Origin: a virus
Reading direction: 5' to 3' (one strand)
Length of the DNA: 64,000 bases
Virus record (IMG/VR): IMGVR_UViG_3300035698_022190
Span: 124,001 to 188,000 of that record
The position numbers were made by a program, and so were the translations under genes. Below, in pieces: positions 47,304-54,981 of this stretch (its first letter is position 1; the number at the start of each line of letters is the position of its first letter). Below the pieces are notes generated by a model. That model was not told where the DNA came from. It searched no databases and saw only the letters and a program-made list of their open reading frames with translations.

Positions 47304-47635
47304 TAATAGCCTCTTGTTTTTACTAAGAAATCTCTTAGTGTTTCATTGGAAATGTCTTCAGCGTTTACATCTGCAATTTGCATTTTGATTGTCGCTTCAA
47401 TGGCTTTCTTGCCATCATAATCAGTATCTTGCCATTCGCCATATAGCTTTCCTAGCAATTGTTGCTGACCATGAACATATGATTTTGTATTTTCGAAAAC
47501 TTCTCTACGGATGTTTTCTTTCTTTGGAGCATACCATTTAGTAAAACTTAGGTCCATGGCTCCTGAAATGAATAGTATAAGAAATAGGCCTACAATACAA
47601 AGTAGGACAATTACCGTGATTTTAAACGGGCTCAT
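47303..47635 (-). CDS. membrane-anchored LemA-like protein, 110 aa
   Basis: One N-terminal membrane helix (ITVIVLLCIVGLFLILFISG), then NTKSYVHGQQQLLGKLYGEW in a helical stretch. This outline resembles small phage membrane proteins; LemA-like is a guess. Confidence 0.5.
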   Translation of the reverse strand: MSPFKITVIVLLCIVGLFLILFISGAMDLSFTKWYAPKKENIRREVFENTKSYVHGQQQLLGKLYGEWQDTDYDGKKAIEATIKMQIADVNAEDISNETLRDFLVKTRGY

Positions 47636-47868
47636 CTATTTTCCTTTTTAATTAAGTTTCTTTTTGCACCTTCACAGAAAGGATGGTCTTGATTGCCGTG
47701 ACACATTACCCGCCAGAAACTGTGCGGATAGTCTTCATCATCCTTCATGTCTATTAATTTACAATAACTTCCTGCACCATCTCGTAGATAGTGTGGACAG
47801 CTCTCTAAATTTAAAACTTTAGGCCGACGACCACCGGCCCTACTGTTTAAATTCCTGTGGTTTCCCAT
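47632..47868 (-). CDS. Cys/His-rich protein, 78 aa
   Basis: Contains ESCPHYLRDGAGSYCKL and MCHGNQDHPFCEGA, a likely zinc site. TGA stop overlaps the next ATG (ATGA). Confidence 0.6.
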   Translation of the reverse strand: MGNHRNLNSRAGGRRPKVLNLESCPHYLRDGAGSYCKLIDMKDDEDYPHSFWRVMCHGNQDHPFCEGAKRNLIKKENR

Positions 47869-47875
47869 AGTTCTC

Positions 47876-48379
47876 CTACTTTATAGTTATTATATCTTTT
47901 TCTAATAATTCTTTCTGATACATCTTTACTCGATCATCCATCTTCCATTTGTCATATCTTCTGAGATAACTACTATTAAGCTGATTAGGCCCTATCTTTA
48001 TCTCGGAAGCCACTACCACCTCTATATAATTACCAGGAATCATATATCCTTTTGTATGGCCCCCACGATAGTCGACGGCCAGGATATAATATTCTAGATC
48101 TATGCGTCTTAAATTTATCCAATCCTCGGCATCCTGTACATTAGTAAATATATGCCAACCCATCGGGTATTCAAGTTTTGACAGAAGGACGTCTATAGTG
48201 CTTTTTTTGGAATTAGCATTGGTTCTAAAATCTTTTTCATGTAGCCACCGTTGTATAAAAAGGGGCTTATTTATATCATAGTAAATTTCTGGAAAAGGTC
48301 GACCATGACATGACCAAAAGACTTTAACACCAAAACCACTTATATTCATTCTGGTTTCAGTAATACTTTTTAAACTCAT
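47876..48379 (-). CDS. hypothetical protein, 167 aa
   Basis: Start set at MSLKSITETR (48377-48379), with GGAAATAAA upstream. Mixed protein with FWSCHGRPFPEIYYDINKPL. Unknown family. Confidence 0.6.
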   Translation of the reverse strand: MSLKSITETRMNISGFGVKVFWSCHGRPFPEIYYDINKPLFIQRWLHEKDFRTNANSKKSTIDVLLSKLEYPMGWHIFTNVQDAEDWINLRRIDLEYYILAVDYRGGHTKGYMIPGNYIEVVVASEIKIGPNQLNSSYLRRYDKWKMDDRVKMYQKELLEKDIITIK

Positions 48380-48431
48380 TTTATTTCCTATGAAATGCGG
48401 CGCCCACATCATTGACGTAAGCGCCTGTTAA

Positions 48432-48866
48432 TTAATTAGTTATGATTTTACCGCCACGTACTAGATCAAGAAAATCTACGCTCAAGGGCACTTCCCCGGG
48501 ATAGTCTTCCCAACGATCGGCCATTAAGGTAAGATGCTCTTCAGGAATATCGTGAACTCCTTGAAATTGTCCGGTACATTTCAAAACTTTAAGATTTGCA
48601 TCATACTTTTTAGCGAGATCAATATATGTCTGCATTTCCCAAATTCTTGTAAAGGTGTTTGACACTACTACGTCCATATTAAATCTCAGGGCGGTTTCAC
48701 AGGCCACGATGCAAGCTTCTGCAACGTCTTTAATCTGTGAAGGGTCGAATTCATAAACACCGTCTCTGATAAAAAACATGTCCATCTCTAAGTGTAAACA
48801 TTCAAAAGATTTAGCCATTGTAGTTTTTCCACTACCAGATAATCCCCTGATGAGTGATAACTTCAT
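48432..48866 (-). CDS. P-loop kinase-like protein, 144 aa
   Basis: Walker A RGLSGSGKTTMAKS at residues 7-20, then DVVVSNTFTRIWEMQTYIDL and LKVLKCTGQF. It resembles AAA_33/polynucleotide-kinase-type NTPases seen in phages. Substrate unknown; 5' end repair of RNA is one option given the RNA-repair genes. Confidence 0.7.
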   Translation of the reverse strand: MKLSLIRGLSGSGKTTMAKSFECLHLEMDMFFIRDGVYEFDPSQIKDVAEACIVACETALRFNMDVVVSNTFTRIWEMQTYIDLAKKYDANLKVLKCTGQFQGVHDIPEEHLTLMADRWEDYPGEVPLSVDFLDLVRGGKIITN

Positions 48867-48874
48867 GCAACCTC

Positions 48875-48991
48875 CTATGCTACAAAAGGTCCAAGAAAAA
48901 GCTTAGCGGCTAATATTATCAATCCCACAATTGTTACTAGAATCATAATATCTATAAAACCACGCCACTTTGTTGATTTTGGTTGTCCCAC
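48875..48991 (-). CDS. small membrane peptide with GTG start, 38 aa
   Basis: GTG 48989-48991 with AGGAGG four bases upstream, TAG 48875. Contains IMILVTIVGLIILAAKLFLG, a membrane helix, after a short basic part. Confidence 0.5.
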   Translation of the reverse strand: MGQPKSTKWRGFIDIMILVTIVGLIILAAKLFLGPFVA

Positions 48992-48999
48992 ATATCCTC

Positions 49000-49407
49000 C
49001 TATTTTCTAATCATTGCAAAATATACTTTTATTTCATGTTGAAATATTTCAATTTTTGTAACAACATGGCCTTTATTTTTTATGTTAGCTAAAGCTCCAA
49101 CATCTTCCCAGCTCAGTGCTTTGGAATAATCTCCATTAGTATTAAAGAGATTTGTCTTACAAATTACTTCACCAAGTTTGGCAGTTTTAGCAATTTCAAT
49201 TTCGTCCAGGCTCGTCCATTTTCCTTGAAAATATAGCCCAAATAGGCCACATAGAATGGCAACACCCATGCCCCACCAAAGTACTGCAGGAAGCGGAGTA
49301 AAAGAATTTTCTACATGTGTCCAAACATATAAGATTATTCCAGTTGCTATGGCCACCATCGTTCCAATAAAGATATATTCATATTTTTTATATTGCTTTA
49401 TAGTCAT
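49000..49407 (-). CDS. membrane protein, 135 aa
   Basis: Two membrane helices (YIFIGTMVAIATGIILYVWT and AVLWWGMGVAILCGLFGLYF) and a soluble tail. Own promoter at 49432. Confidence 0.6.
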   Translation of the reverse strand: MTIKQYKKYEYIFIGTMVAIATGIILYVWTHVENSFTPLPAVLWWGMGVAILCGLFGLYFQGKWTSLDEIEIAKTAKLGEVICKTNLFNTNGDYSKALSWEDVGALANIKNKGHVVTKIEIFQHEIKVYFAMIRK

Positions 49408-49431
49408 TTTTATTCCTTTTTTGTTATACCA

Positions 49432-49441
49432 TTCTTATCCC
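49432..49441 (-). promoter_or_regulatory. leftward cassette promoter motif
   Basis: GGGATAAGAA with an adjacent TTTTAACTTAAAAATT block, 25 nt ahead of the ATG at 49407. Confidence 0.6.
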
Positions 49442-49453
49442 AATTTTTAAGTT

Positions 49454-49480
49454 AAAAAAAAGGGAGCGAGGCCCCCTTTA
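49454..49480 (-). terminator. intrinsic terminator
   Basis: AAAGGGGGC...CTCCCTTTTTTT hairpin ending the gene at 49483-49731. Confidence 0.6.
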
Positions 49481-49482
49481 AT

Positions 49483-49731
49483 TTATTGTTCTTCTTTGGC
49501 TGCAGCTATTATTTCTTCCCTGTTTTCCCACATGATTGGTGCCCAGGTTAAAGTATATCTACAAAAAGTTCTTACAAATTTGTCGATACAGTTCCATCTT
49601 GTTTGTTCAATTCCACATTTTACCATTTCTCTGCGCACTATGGATCTCATGGATTTTTCGGATTGAAGCAACAATATCCAACCTAAGAGGACGTAAAGTA
49701 TTACTATTGATAACAATATGTGTATTATCAT
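49483..49731 (-). CDS. small membrane protein, 82 aa
   Basis: Start set at MIIHILLSIVILYVLLGWIL (49729-49731) with GGAAATT upstream. One membrane helix and a basic helix (KSMRSIVRREMVKCGIEQTR). Confidence 0.6.
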   Translation of the reverse strand: MIIHILLSIVILYVLLGWILLLQSEKSMRSIVRREMVKCGIEQTRWNCIDKFVRTFCRYTLTWAPIMWENREEIIAAAKEEQ

Positions 49732-49757
49732 TTTAATTTCCTTTCTATTAAGTATTC

Positions 49758-49767
49758 TTCTTATACC
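49758..49767 (-). promoter_or_regulatory. leftward cassette promoter motif
   Basis: GGTATAAGAA with CTTTTACGTTAAGATTG immediately upstream. Confidence 0.6.
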
Positions 49768-49780
49768 CAATCTTAACGTA

Positions 49781-49804
49781 AAAGAGAGCATCACTGCTCT
49801 CTTT
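49781..49804 (-). terminator. intrinsic terminator
   Basis: AAAGAGAGCA/TGCTCTCTTT hairpin. Confidence 0.6.
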
Positions 49805-49887
49805 AATTTGTAAATATCTCACCAATATTTACAGAGTTCCCCATAATAACAAACAAAGACTATATATAACTATATAGCTTTACATAA

Positions 49888-49897
49888 TTCTTATACC
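49888..49897 (-). promoter_or_regulatory. leftward cassette promoter motif
   Basis: GGTATAAGAA leading into the gene-free stretch at 49805-49887, so it may make a short RNA ending at the 49781 terminator. Confidence 0.55.
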
Positions 49898-49990
49898 TAA
49901 TTGCGGTTAAAAGTGTCTAATGAAAATAAAAGAAATATACAATAATAAAACTCAGGAGGGCGCATACCAAACATGGTAGAAGATGGGTGT

Positions 49991-50083
49991 ATATAAATTT
50001 ACGTCGGTCCCCAGTTCGGCGGCCGAAGTGTAAGTCAATGAACTTACATAAATAGTTCTTCATAATTTAATATACACTTTAAA
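49991..50083. ncRNA. stem-closed RNA candidate F
   Basis: GTGTATATAAATT pairs with AATTTAATATACAC (13 bp with one bulge) enclosing a 65-nt region that includes a GTAAGT/ACTTAC hairpin. Strand unknown. Confidence 0.4.
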
Positions 50084-50116
50084 TAAAATAAAAGCAAGTT
50101 TAAACGTTCTTAAACT

Positions 50117-50142
50117 AAAAGAAGAGTTTAACCTCTTCCTTT
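50117..50142 (-). terminator. intrinsic terminator
   Basis: AAAGGAAGAG/CTCTTCTTTT hairpin after the gene at 50155-50436. Confidence 0.6.
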
Positions 50143-50154
50143 AAGATACATCTT

Positions 50155-50436
50155 CTAAAGTACTGGTGCATTACAATCTGGGCAGTGTTTCTTTGTCAAG
50201 CCCAGTCCAGATAGCCCATTCAAAAACTTATGTGTTTTTTCATGTTTTACCGTAATGGGCTGCCATGCGGTCGTACATAGCGTGCAAAAGAAAGCGTTTG
50301 CTCCCCTGTTAGTTTTTCTTGTACTCGATTTATTTTGTAAAATAGCCTTTGATGTGTTTTTCATACTTATAAGAAATTGACAAATTGTATTATTTGTGTC
50401 TACATTTTGTGGAAAGTGTTTTGCTTGTAAAGCCAT
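50155..50436 (-). CDS. putative zinc-binding protein, 93 aa
   Basis: Contains FFCTLCTTAWQPITVKHEKT and a C-terminal KKHCPDCNAPVL, two CxxC pairs. Basic N-terminal part. Confidence 0.6.
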   Translation of the reverse strand: MALQAKHFPQNVDTNNTICQFLISMKNTSKAILQNKSSTRKTNRGANAFFCTLCTTAWQPITVKHEKTHKFLNGLSGLGLTKKHCPDCNAPVL

Positions 50437-50451
50437 GTTATCTCCTGTTTG

Positions 50452-50700
50452 TTATTTATGGGCAATTTGCTGTCCCGGACTTAGTTTTAATTGGGAAAGC
50501 TTTTCTTGTAACTTAATAAATTCTACATCTGTGAGATGGATATCTATCTCTCGATCAGCGGTAAGAACTGATAAAACAATGGCCGATCCTGTTACTTTGC
50601 AAACTTCTCGGCTGGTATTAATCTTTATTTTGTCAGCACAAATCAGTTCTTCTTTTCTTGTAATGACAGCACTTGGGGATTTTTTCTTGGACATAGGCAT
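50452..50700 (-). CDS. hypothetical protein, 82 aa
   Basis: Begins MPMSKKKSPSAVITRKEELI; AAAAGGAG precedes the start. Beta-rich, with IHLTDVEFIKLQEKLSQLKL. Unknown. Confidence 0.6.
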   Translation of the reverse strand: MPMSKKKSPSAVITRKEELICADKIKINTSREVCKVTGSAIVLSVLTADREIDIHLTDVEFIKLQEKLSQLKLSPGQQIAHK

Positions 50701-50735
50701 GCTCCTTTTAGGTTAATTTAAATGACTAGTTATAA

Positions 50736-50745
50736 TTCTTATACC
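50736..50745 (-). promoter_or_regulatory. leftward cassette promoter motif
   Basis: GGTATAAGAA 36 nt ahead of the ATG at 50700; divergent from the rightward promoter. Confidence 0.6.
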
Positions 50746-50775
50746 ATTTATATTTTAAGAAAAAATAAAGAAAAG

Positions 50776-50804
50776 TTGCTTTTAAAGGTATTGTATGCTA
50801 TATT
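50776..50804 (+). promoter_or_regulatory. rightward late promoter, leaderless
   Basis: TTGCTT, 17 nt, TATATT, ATG 50810 starts 5 nt later. Confidence 0.7.
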
Positions 50805-50809
50805 TAGGT

Positions 50810-51001
50810 ATGAAACCATCAGAAAAAATTTATAACGATTTGATTCGAGAGTGGAATGCCTTTGAATTAGATTACGAAAAATACTTAGAATTTGGTAACC
50901 AAGCAGCAGCACGACGTGCACGACTCTCTTTAATCAGGCTGAGAAAATTGGTGACCCCTTTTCGTTTAATAAGTGTAGCTGAATCACAAAAAAAGGGTTA
51001 G
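50810..51001 (+). CDS. histone H1-like (Hc1-type) DNA-binding protein
   Basis: The start at MKPSEKIYND is fixed by the promoter. The 63-residue protein carries EFGNQAAARRARLSLIRLRK and PFRLISVAESQKK, the GN-AA-RAR-L-KL-FR-S pattern of small histone H1-like proteins common in Bacteroidota, Chlamydia and their phages. It likely coats DNA. Confidence 0.65.
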   Translation: MKPSEKIYNDLIREWNAFELDYEKYLEFGNQAAARRARLSLIRLRKLVTPFRLISVAESQKKG

Positions 51002-51002
51002 A

Positions 51003-51809
51003 ATGAATTCATCAAAATATAAGCTTACATTAAGAAAATCTTTATTAGATTACAGAGATTGGCGTGCTGAAACAATATATAGTGCCGGACCGCTTCCTAC
51101 TAAGTTTAGTTTAGAAAAGACCTTATCAAGAATAAAAGACCAAGGTAGTTTTGGGACCTGCGCAGCACAGACAGCTGCCTGCATAAAAGAAAGTCAGGAA
51201 TATATAGAAGATGGCTTACTTGAGGACTTTAGTCCTATGTTTGTTTATGCACACAGAACTCCAACCAGCATAGCCGGGATGTACCCTAGAGATGTAATGA
51301 AGATTATGCAAAACTTGGGGGGCGTTGCTGAACAAGATTACCCCTACAAAGCGGCTAATAGAAATAAACAAAATATCACCACCGCTATTTACGAAGACGC
51401 CAAAAATTATACTATTAAAAGTTATGCAAGCATATCAACAATCGATGCAGTAAAAAGAGCTTTAATAGCAGATGGCCCTGTCTTTGTAGGGCTCCCAGTA
51501 TTTAATTTTGGAAATACTTTCTGGAAGGCTAATTTTGGTGACGATTCTCTTGGAGGGCATGCGGTTGCTATAGTTGGGTATGATAAAAAAGGATTTACTT
51601 TACGCAACAGTTGGGGAACTTCTTGGGGCGATTATGGTTACGGATTCTTTCCTTATAAAGATTGGGGTGTACAATGGGAAGCATGGACAACAATTGATGA
51701 CAGCTCCTTTATTATAGATAATTATAAATATAAAGCCAGCCAATCAGAGAATACAAAAAACTTTGTTTTGTTAATTCTTGAATGGATCCTAAACATTTTT
51801 AAAAAGTAA
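51003..51809 (+). CDS. papain-like C1 cysteine peptidase
   Basis: This 268-residue protein has the catalytic triad of the papain family: KDQGSFGTCAAQTAAC (Gln48, Cys53), GGHAVAIVGYD (His near 185) and LRNSWGTSWGDYG (Asn near 203). A C-terminal hydrophobic helix (FVLLILEWILNIFK) may anchor it to a membrane. No signal peptide is visible. Phage C1 peptidases may process virion proteins or host targets. Confidence 0.85.
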   Translation: MNSSKYKLTLRKSLLDYRDWRAETIYSAGPLPTKFSLEKTLSRIKDQGSFGTCAAQTAACIKESQEYIEDGLLEDFSPMFVYAHRTPTSIAGMYPRDVMKIMQNLGGVAEQDYPYKAANRNKQNITTAIYEDAKNYTIKSYASISTIDAVKRALIADGPVFVGLPVFNFGNTFWKANFGDDSLGGHAVAIVGYDKKGFTLRNSWGTSWGDYGYGFFPYKDWGVQWEAWTTIDDSSFIIDNYKYKASQSENTKNFVLLILEWILNIFKK

Positions 51810-52087
51810 TGAAATTAAAAAATATTAAATTAAGATATTTCTTTCTTCCTTCAATAGCTTTTATCGTAGCACTTTGGTTTGTTCCTACCCAAGCACATAT
51901 GGCCGTGGGACCTGAAATAGAAGTTATGGAGATGCGCTCCTTATCTCCAGATGGAGAAGAACCACAAGTGGTTCATTTTGAAACAGAAGAATTTTCCTGG
52001 CAAAAATGGATTACTTGGATAGTAGCTACTGGTAATGGTTTATTGGGAACTGCTGTGCAAATAAAAAGAATTAAAGATAAAAAATAA
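51809..52087 (+). CDS. small membrane protein, 92 aa
   Basis: N-terminal membrane helix (YFFLPSIAFIVALWFVPTQA) that could also be a signal peptide, acidic middle, and a C-terminal helix (WITWIVATGNGLLGTAVQIK). It overlaps the peptidase stop by one base, so the two may form a pair. Confidence 0.6.
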   Translation: MKLKNIKLRYFFLPSIAFIVALWFVPTQAHMAVGPEIEVMEMRSLSPDGEEPQVVHFETEEFSWQKWITWIVATGNGLLGTAVQIKRIKDKK

Positions 52088-52100
52088 CCAACTAATATAG

Positions 52101-52379
52101 ATGAAACGTACTAGAGAAGAAGTATATGCATTAATAGACCAAGAAAGGGCATATCAAACAAAATGGGATTTGACCAATTATCCCGGCAGGGTAAAAGATG
52201 CCGATAAAGAGGTTGAATCTTGGCTATCCTCTATGAGAGTATATCTCAGAAAATCAGAAGAAGCTGCGCTTTCAGTTGACAAAACAGAAGCATTAGAAAA
52301 TATTAGAAAAGTTTTAGGTCTTGGGGTTGCTTGCTTAGAACATCACGGCGGACCATCACGAGAACAACCTGTCATATAG
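52101..52379 (+). CDS. hypothetical protein with HNH-less helical fold, 92 aa
   Basis: Contains YALIDQERAYQTKWDLTNYP, LSSMRVYLRKSEEA and VACLEHHGG. It matches a small phage family (ERxYQ...AxxCLExHG) of unknown function that I have seen in many phages. Confidence 0.6.
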   Translation: MKRTREEVYALIDQERAYQTKWDLTNYPGRVKDADKEVESWLSSMRVYLRKSEEAALSVDKTEALENIRKVLGLGVACLEHHGGPSREQPVI

Positions 52380-52402
52380 ACAGACCAAACTTTTGAGTAA
52401 TA

Positions 52403-52448
52403 AAAAACTGTGCCAAAATGACAATTCCTGGATTCTGGCACAGTTTTT
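52403..52448. terminator. strong bidirectional terminator
   Basis: 13-bp AAAAACTGTGCCA/TGGCACAGTTTTT stem. Its 3' arm is also part of the repeated 20-mer at 52436-52455. Confidence 0.7.
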
Positions 52449-52455
52449 GTACTAT
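52436..52455 (+). promoter_or_regulatory. promoter-like 20-mer shared with 28300-28319
   Basis: TGGCACAGTTTTTGTACTAT then AATAAG, 45 nt ahead of the Hsp20 start. Identical sequence precedes the lipoprotein gene on the other strand. Confidence 0.45.
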
Positions 52456-52499
52456 AATAAGCAACTAATTACATAAACAATAATATGGAGATACAAAAA

Positions 52500-52841
52500 A
52501 TGTACTACTTTTCAGAACTATTCGAAAACCGCGGTTTTGATTATGATTGGGAAAGCCGAACTAGTATGTCGGTAGAGACCCTTGATGATCATTTCGAAGC
52601 ATATATAGCATTACCAGGGATAAAGAAAAAAGATATCAAGGCAACAGTAGATAATAATCTTTTGACCATTGAAACAGAGCAAAATGAAAAATATAAAATT
52701 AATACAGCTTACAAAAAAACATGGCGCCTTGGCGATAGTATTGATACGAGTAAAATTGATTTAAAACTTGATGCGGGAATTCTTATAATCACATTACCAA
52801 AGAAGGAAGAATCCAAGTCTATTACATTAACTGTTAAATAG
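52500..52841 (+). CDS. small heat-shock protein (Hsp20 family)
   Basis: I start at MYYFSELFEN (52500), because GGAG lies nine bases upstream within an earlier ATG codon. The alpha-crystallin domain shows YIALPGIKKKDIKATVDNNL and DLKLDAGILIITLPKKEE. Length (113 aa) fits a minimal Hsp20. It would hold unfolded proteins, as seen in other phage Hsp20 genes. Confidence 0.85.
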   Translation: MYYFSELFENRGFDYDWESRTSMSVETLDDHFEAYIALPGIKKKDIKATVDNNLLTIETEQNEKYKINTAYKKTWRLGDSIDTSKIDLKLDAGILIITLPKKEESKSITLTVK

Positions 52842-52861
52842 CCGTCAGTTTTTTTTAATTT

Positions 52862-52893
52862 AAAAACAGGGAATGTTGGTTCCCTGTTTTTTT
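52862..52893. terminator. intrinsic terminator
   Basis: AAAAACAGGGA/TCCCTGTTTTTTT hairpin after the Hsp20 gene. Confidence 0.7.
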
Positions 52894-52907
52894 ATGCCCG
52901 AAACCAC

Positions 52908-52937
52908 TTGACTTTCTGCAAGTAAAAACGTTATATT
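52908..52937 (+). promoter_or_regulatory. rightward late promoter, leaderless
   Basis: TTGACT, 18 nt, TATATT, ATG 52943 starts 5 nt later. Confidence 0.7.
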
Positions 52938-52942
52938 TAGAT

Positions 52943-53152
52943 ATGACTAAAGCACAGAAAATATTTTTTAAGTATGCCCAAACAGCACCTTTAAAAACCA
53001 TAATTAAGGCAACTACAAAAGTTGTACAAAAAGGTGTAGGGACTGTTCCCCCAAAAGGAATTAAGAGTGTTGGTTTTAAAGGAAAACACTTGCCCAATAA
53101 AAATGCTTTTGAAGGGGCAGATAAAATTGGAAAAGGCGCTCCACGCCCCTAA
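52943..53152 (+). CDS. basic protein, 69 aa
   Basis: Begins MTKAQKIFFKYAQTAPLKTI; Lys-rich, ends GADKIGKGAPRP. Followed 2 nt later by the ligase gene. Unknown. Confidence 0.6.
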   Translation: MTKAQKIFFKYAQTAPLKTIIKATTKVVQKGVGTVPPKGIKSVGFKGKHLPNKNAFEGADKIGKGAPRP

Positions 53153-53154
53153 GT

Positions 53155-54510
53155 ATGTCGTCTAAAGCCAAAGGCATTCCCGATAGATCTAAGTATCTAC
53201 AAATGCCGGTTACTAAGAATAATGAGTGGCTTGGCAATATTCAGTCCCACAAGGCAAACAAGGCAGGGCAACATTTTGATTTACGTATAAATGATCCAAA
53301 AACTTCGCATGCATATTCTTGAGCACTTCGTAGTTTACCAGAACCTGGACAAAAGGTATTAGCCGTTGAACAGCCCACTCATACAAAATCTTATATGGGG
53401 TGGTCTGGTATAATAGAATCCGGCTACGGGGCAGGGACAGTAGAAAGTACTTTTCATGATAAAATAGAAGTGCTAGAATCTGGCACAGATAGAGTCACCT
53501 TTAATATGTATGGACCGGGACAAAAAGTACATCGTTATATGCTTATGCGGATGGATAACAAAGATTGGCTACTTTATAACTATACTGCTACAACAGACAC
53601 ACCATTAATACCAAAACATAAACGTTCTTATAAAGAAATATCATATGATAAAGTTGAAACTAATAGAGATAATGAGTGGATGGCGCCCAAGATGGACGGT
53701 GCCCACAATACAGTTCTTCTTAGACCTGAAAAACGCATTGACGTATATTCTCATAGGCTAAGTAAAAAAGGCTCAGAAAGAATTGATCATTCATATAGAA
53801 CAGATTTATATAAAACGAAAAGTCCTAAGGAATTAGGAGTAACGGTAGTTCGTTCTGAATTATATTTACCAAAACAAGATAGTTCTATAGTAGGAAGTTT
53901 GTTGACTCCTACTGTTTGGAAATCAAGACTAAAGCAAAGAACTCTTGGTAAATTACAAAATGTTATTTTTGATGTGGATCGTTATAAAGGACAAGACATG
54001 ACTGACGCGCCATACAGTGAAAAATGGCGAATATTGCAAAAAATTAATAAACTTATTCCTGCGCTACATTTACCCGAACTGGCTAAAACTCCAGAGCAAA
54101 AAAAAGCTATGTTAAGATCGGTTCGTGATAATACCCATTCAGAAACAGGCGAAGGTATTGTTATTTATAAACTTAACAAATCTATTCCTATCAAAGCAAA
54201 AGCTGTAAGTGACTACGATGTAAAAATAACCGGAACTTATCCAGCACTTCCTGGATCAAAATATGATGGAAAAGCTGTTGGAGGTTTCACGGCTACCCCA
54301 GAGTATGACAGCAATGTTGAGATTAGAGTGGGTACTGGCTTAAAAGATGTAGAACGAATGGAAGTTTATAAGCATCCTGAAAAATATATAGGCCAATGGG
54401 CTAAAGTCCAGGGACTAAAAAAAACGAAATCGGGCAAGATTAGAATGCCCGTATATAAAGGACTTCGTTTTGAAAAATATCTTGGCAAATTTTTTAACCA
54501 AAAAACATAA
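53155..54510 (+). CDS. LigD-like phosphoesterase-ATP ligase fusion, one TGA=Trp codon
   Basis: Reading TGA 53320-53322 as Trp joins two frames into a 451-residue protein. Residues 38-120 match the LigD 3'-phosphoesterase domain (GQHFDLRI, HAYSWALRSLP with the W encoded by TGA, and SGYGAGTVES). Residues about 179 on are an ATP-dependent ligase (KMDGAH motif I, GEGIVIYK near 360). In that domain the Trp in SWAL/SWAV is widely conserved, which supports the TGA reading. It would repair DNA ends or breaks, perhaps of packaged DNA. Confidence 0.85.
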
Positions 54511-54962
54511 TGGAAAACATAGCAAACTACTTTTATTCTGAAATGCTTGCAAATATGATATCACAAGCACGATATACTGTTAAAAGCTTAAAAAAACAGA
54601 ACTATTTATATTCCCCATCTTCGGCGGCGTGGGAGTATCAAACTATTCACTTTGGAGGGATGCGCGGATCTGGCCATAACACAGCTATGGAAGCCTTGTC
54701 CCATGTTTTTAAATGTGAAATTGTTTGCGCAATCGCCGCACATACCAAGCTTTTTCCTGAGGCAAAAAAAGGTACGTCAATTACTTGGCTTGACCATGTG
54801 CTACAGCCGGGAACTCATAGACATAAATTTGAAGTAGTGTTTCTAGATAACTGGGCCACCATGATGTTACAGGCATACCCAGATGTGGAAAGCATGATTC
54901 ACCAACTAGAGCCCATATATAGAGCATACACAAATAGCACTATTTTTGTATTAATACACTAG
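54510..54962 (+). CDS. P-loop-like protein without the Walker lysine, 150 aa
   Basis: HFGGMRGSGHNTAMEAL resembles a Walker A loop with His replacing Lys, and FEVVFLDNWA resembles Walker B. It overlaps the ligase stop by one base (TAATG). It may be a degenerate NTPase; no partner known. Confidence 0.5.
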   Translation: MENIANYFYSEMLANMISQARYTVKSLKKQNYLYSPSSAAWEYQTIHFGGMRGSGHNTAMEALSHVFKCEIVCAIAAHTKLFPEAKKGTSITWLDHVLQPGTHRHKFEVVFLDNWATMMLQAYPDVESMIHQLEPIYRAYTNSTIFVLIH

Positions 54963-54981
54963 AGGATGAAATAAAAAATAT

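Larger units (their letters stand above)
49805..50154. other. intergenic region, RNA hairpins, no clear gene
   Basis: Includes a promoter motif (49888-49897), a TGTAAATAT/ATATTTACA hairpin (49808-49832) and the structured segment F. A 13-codon ORF follows the promoter but is weak. Confidence 0.5.
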
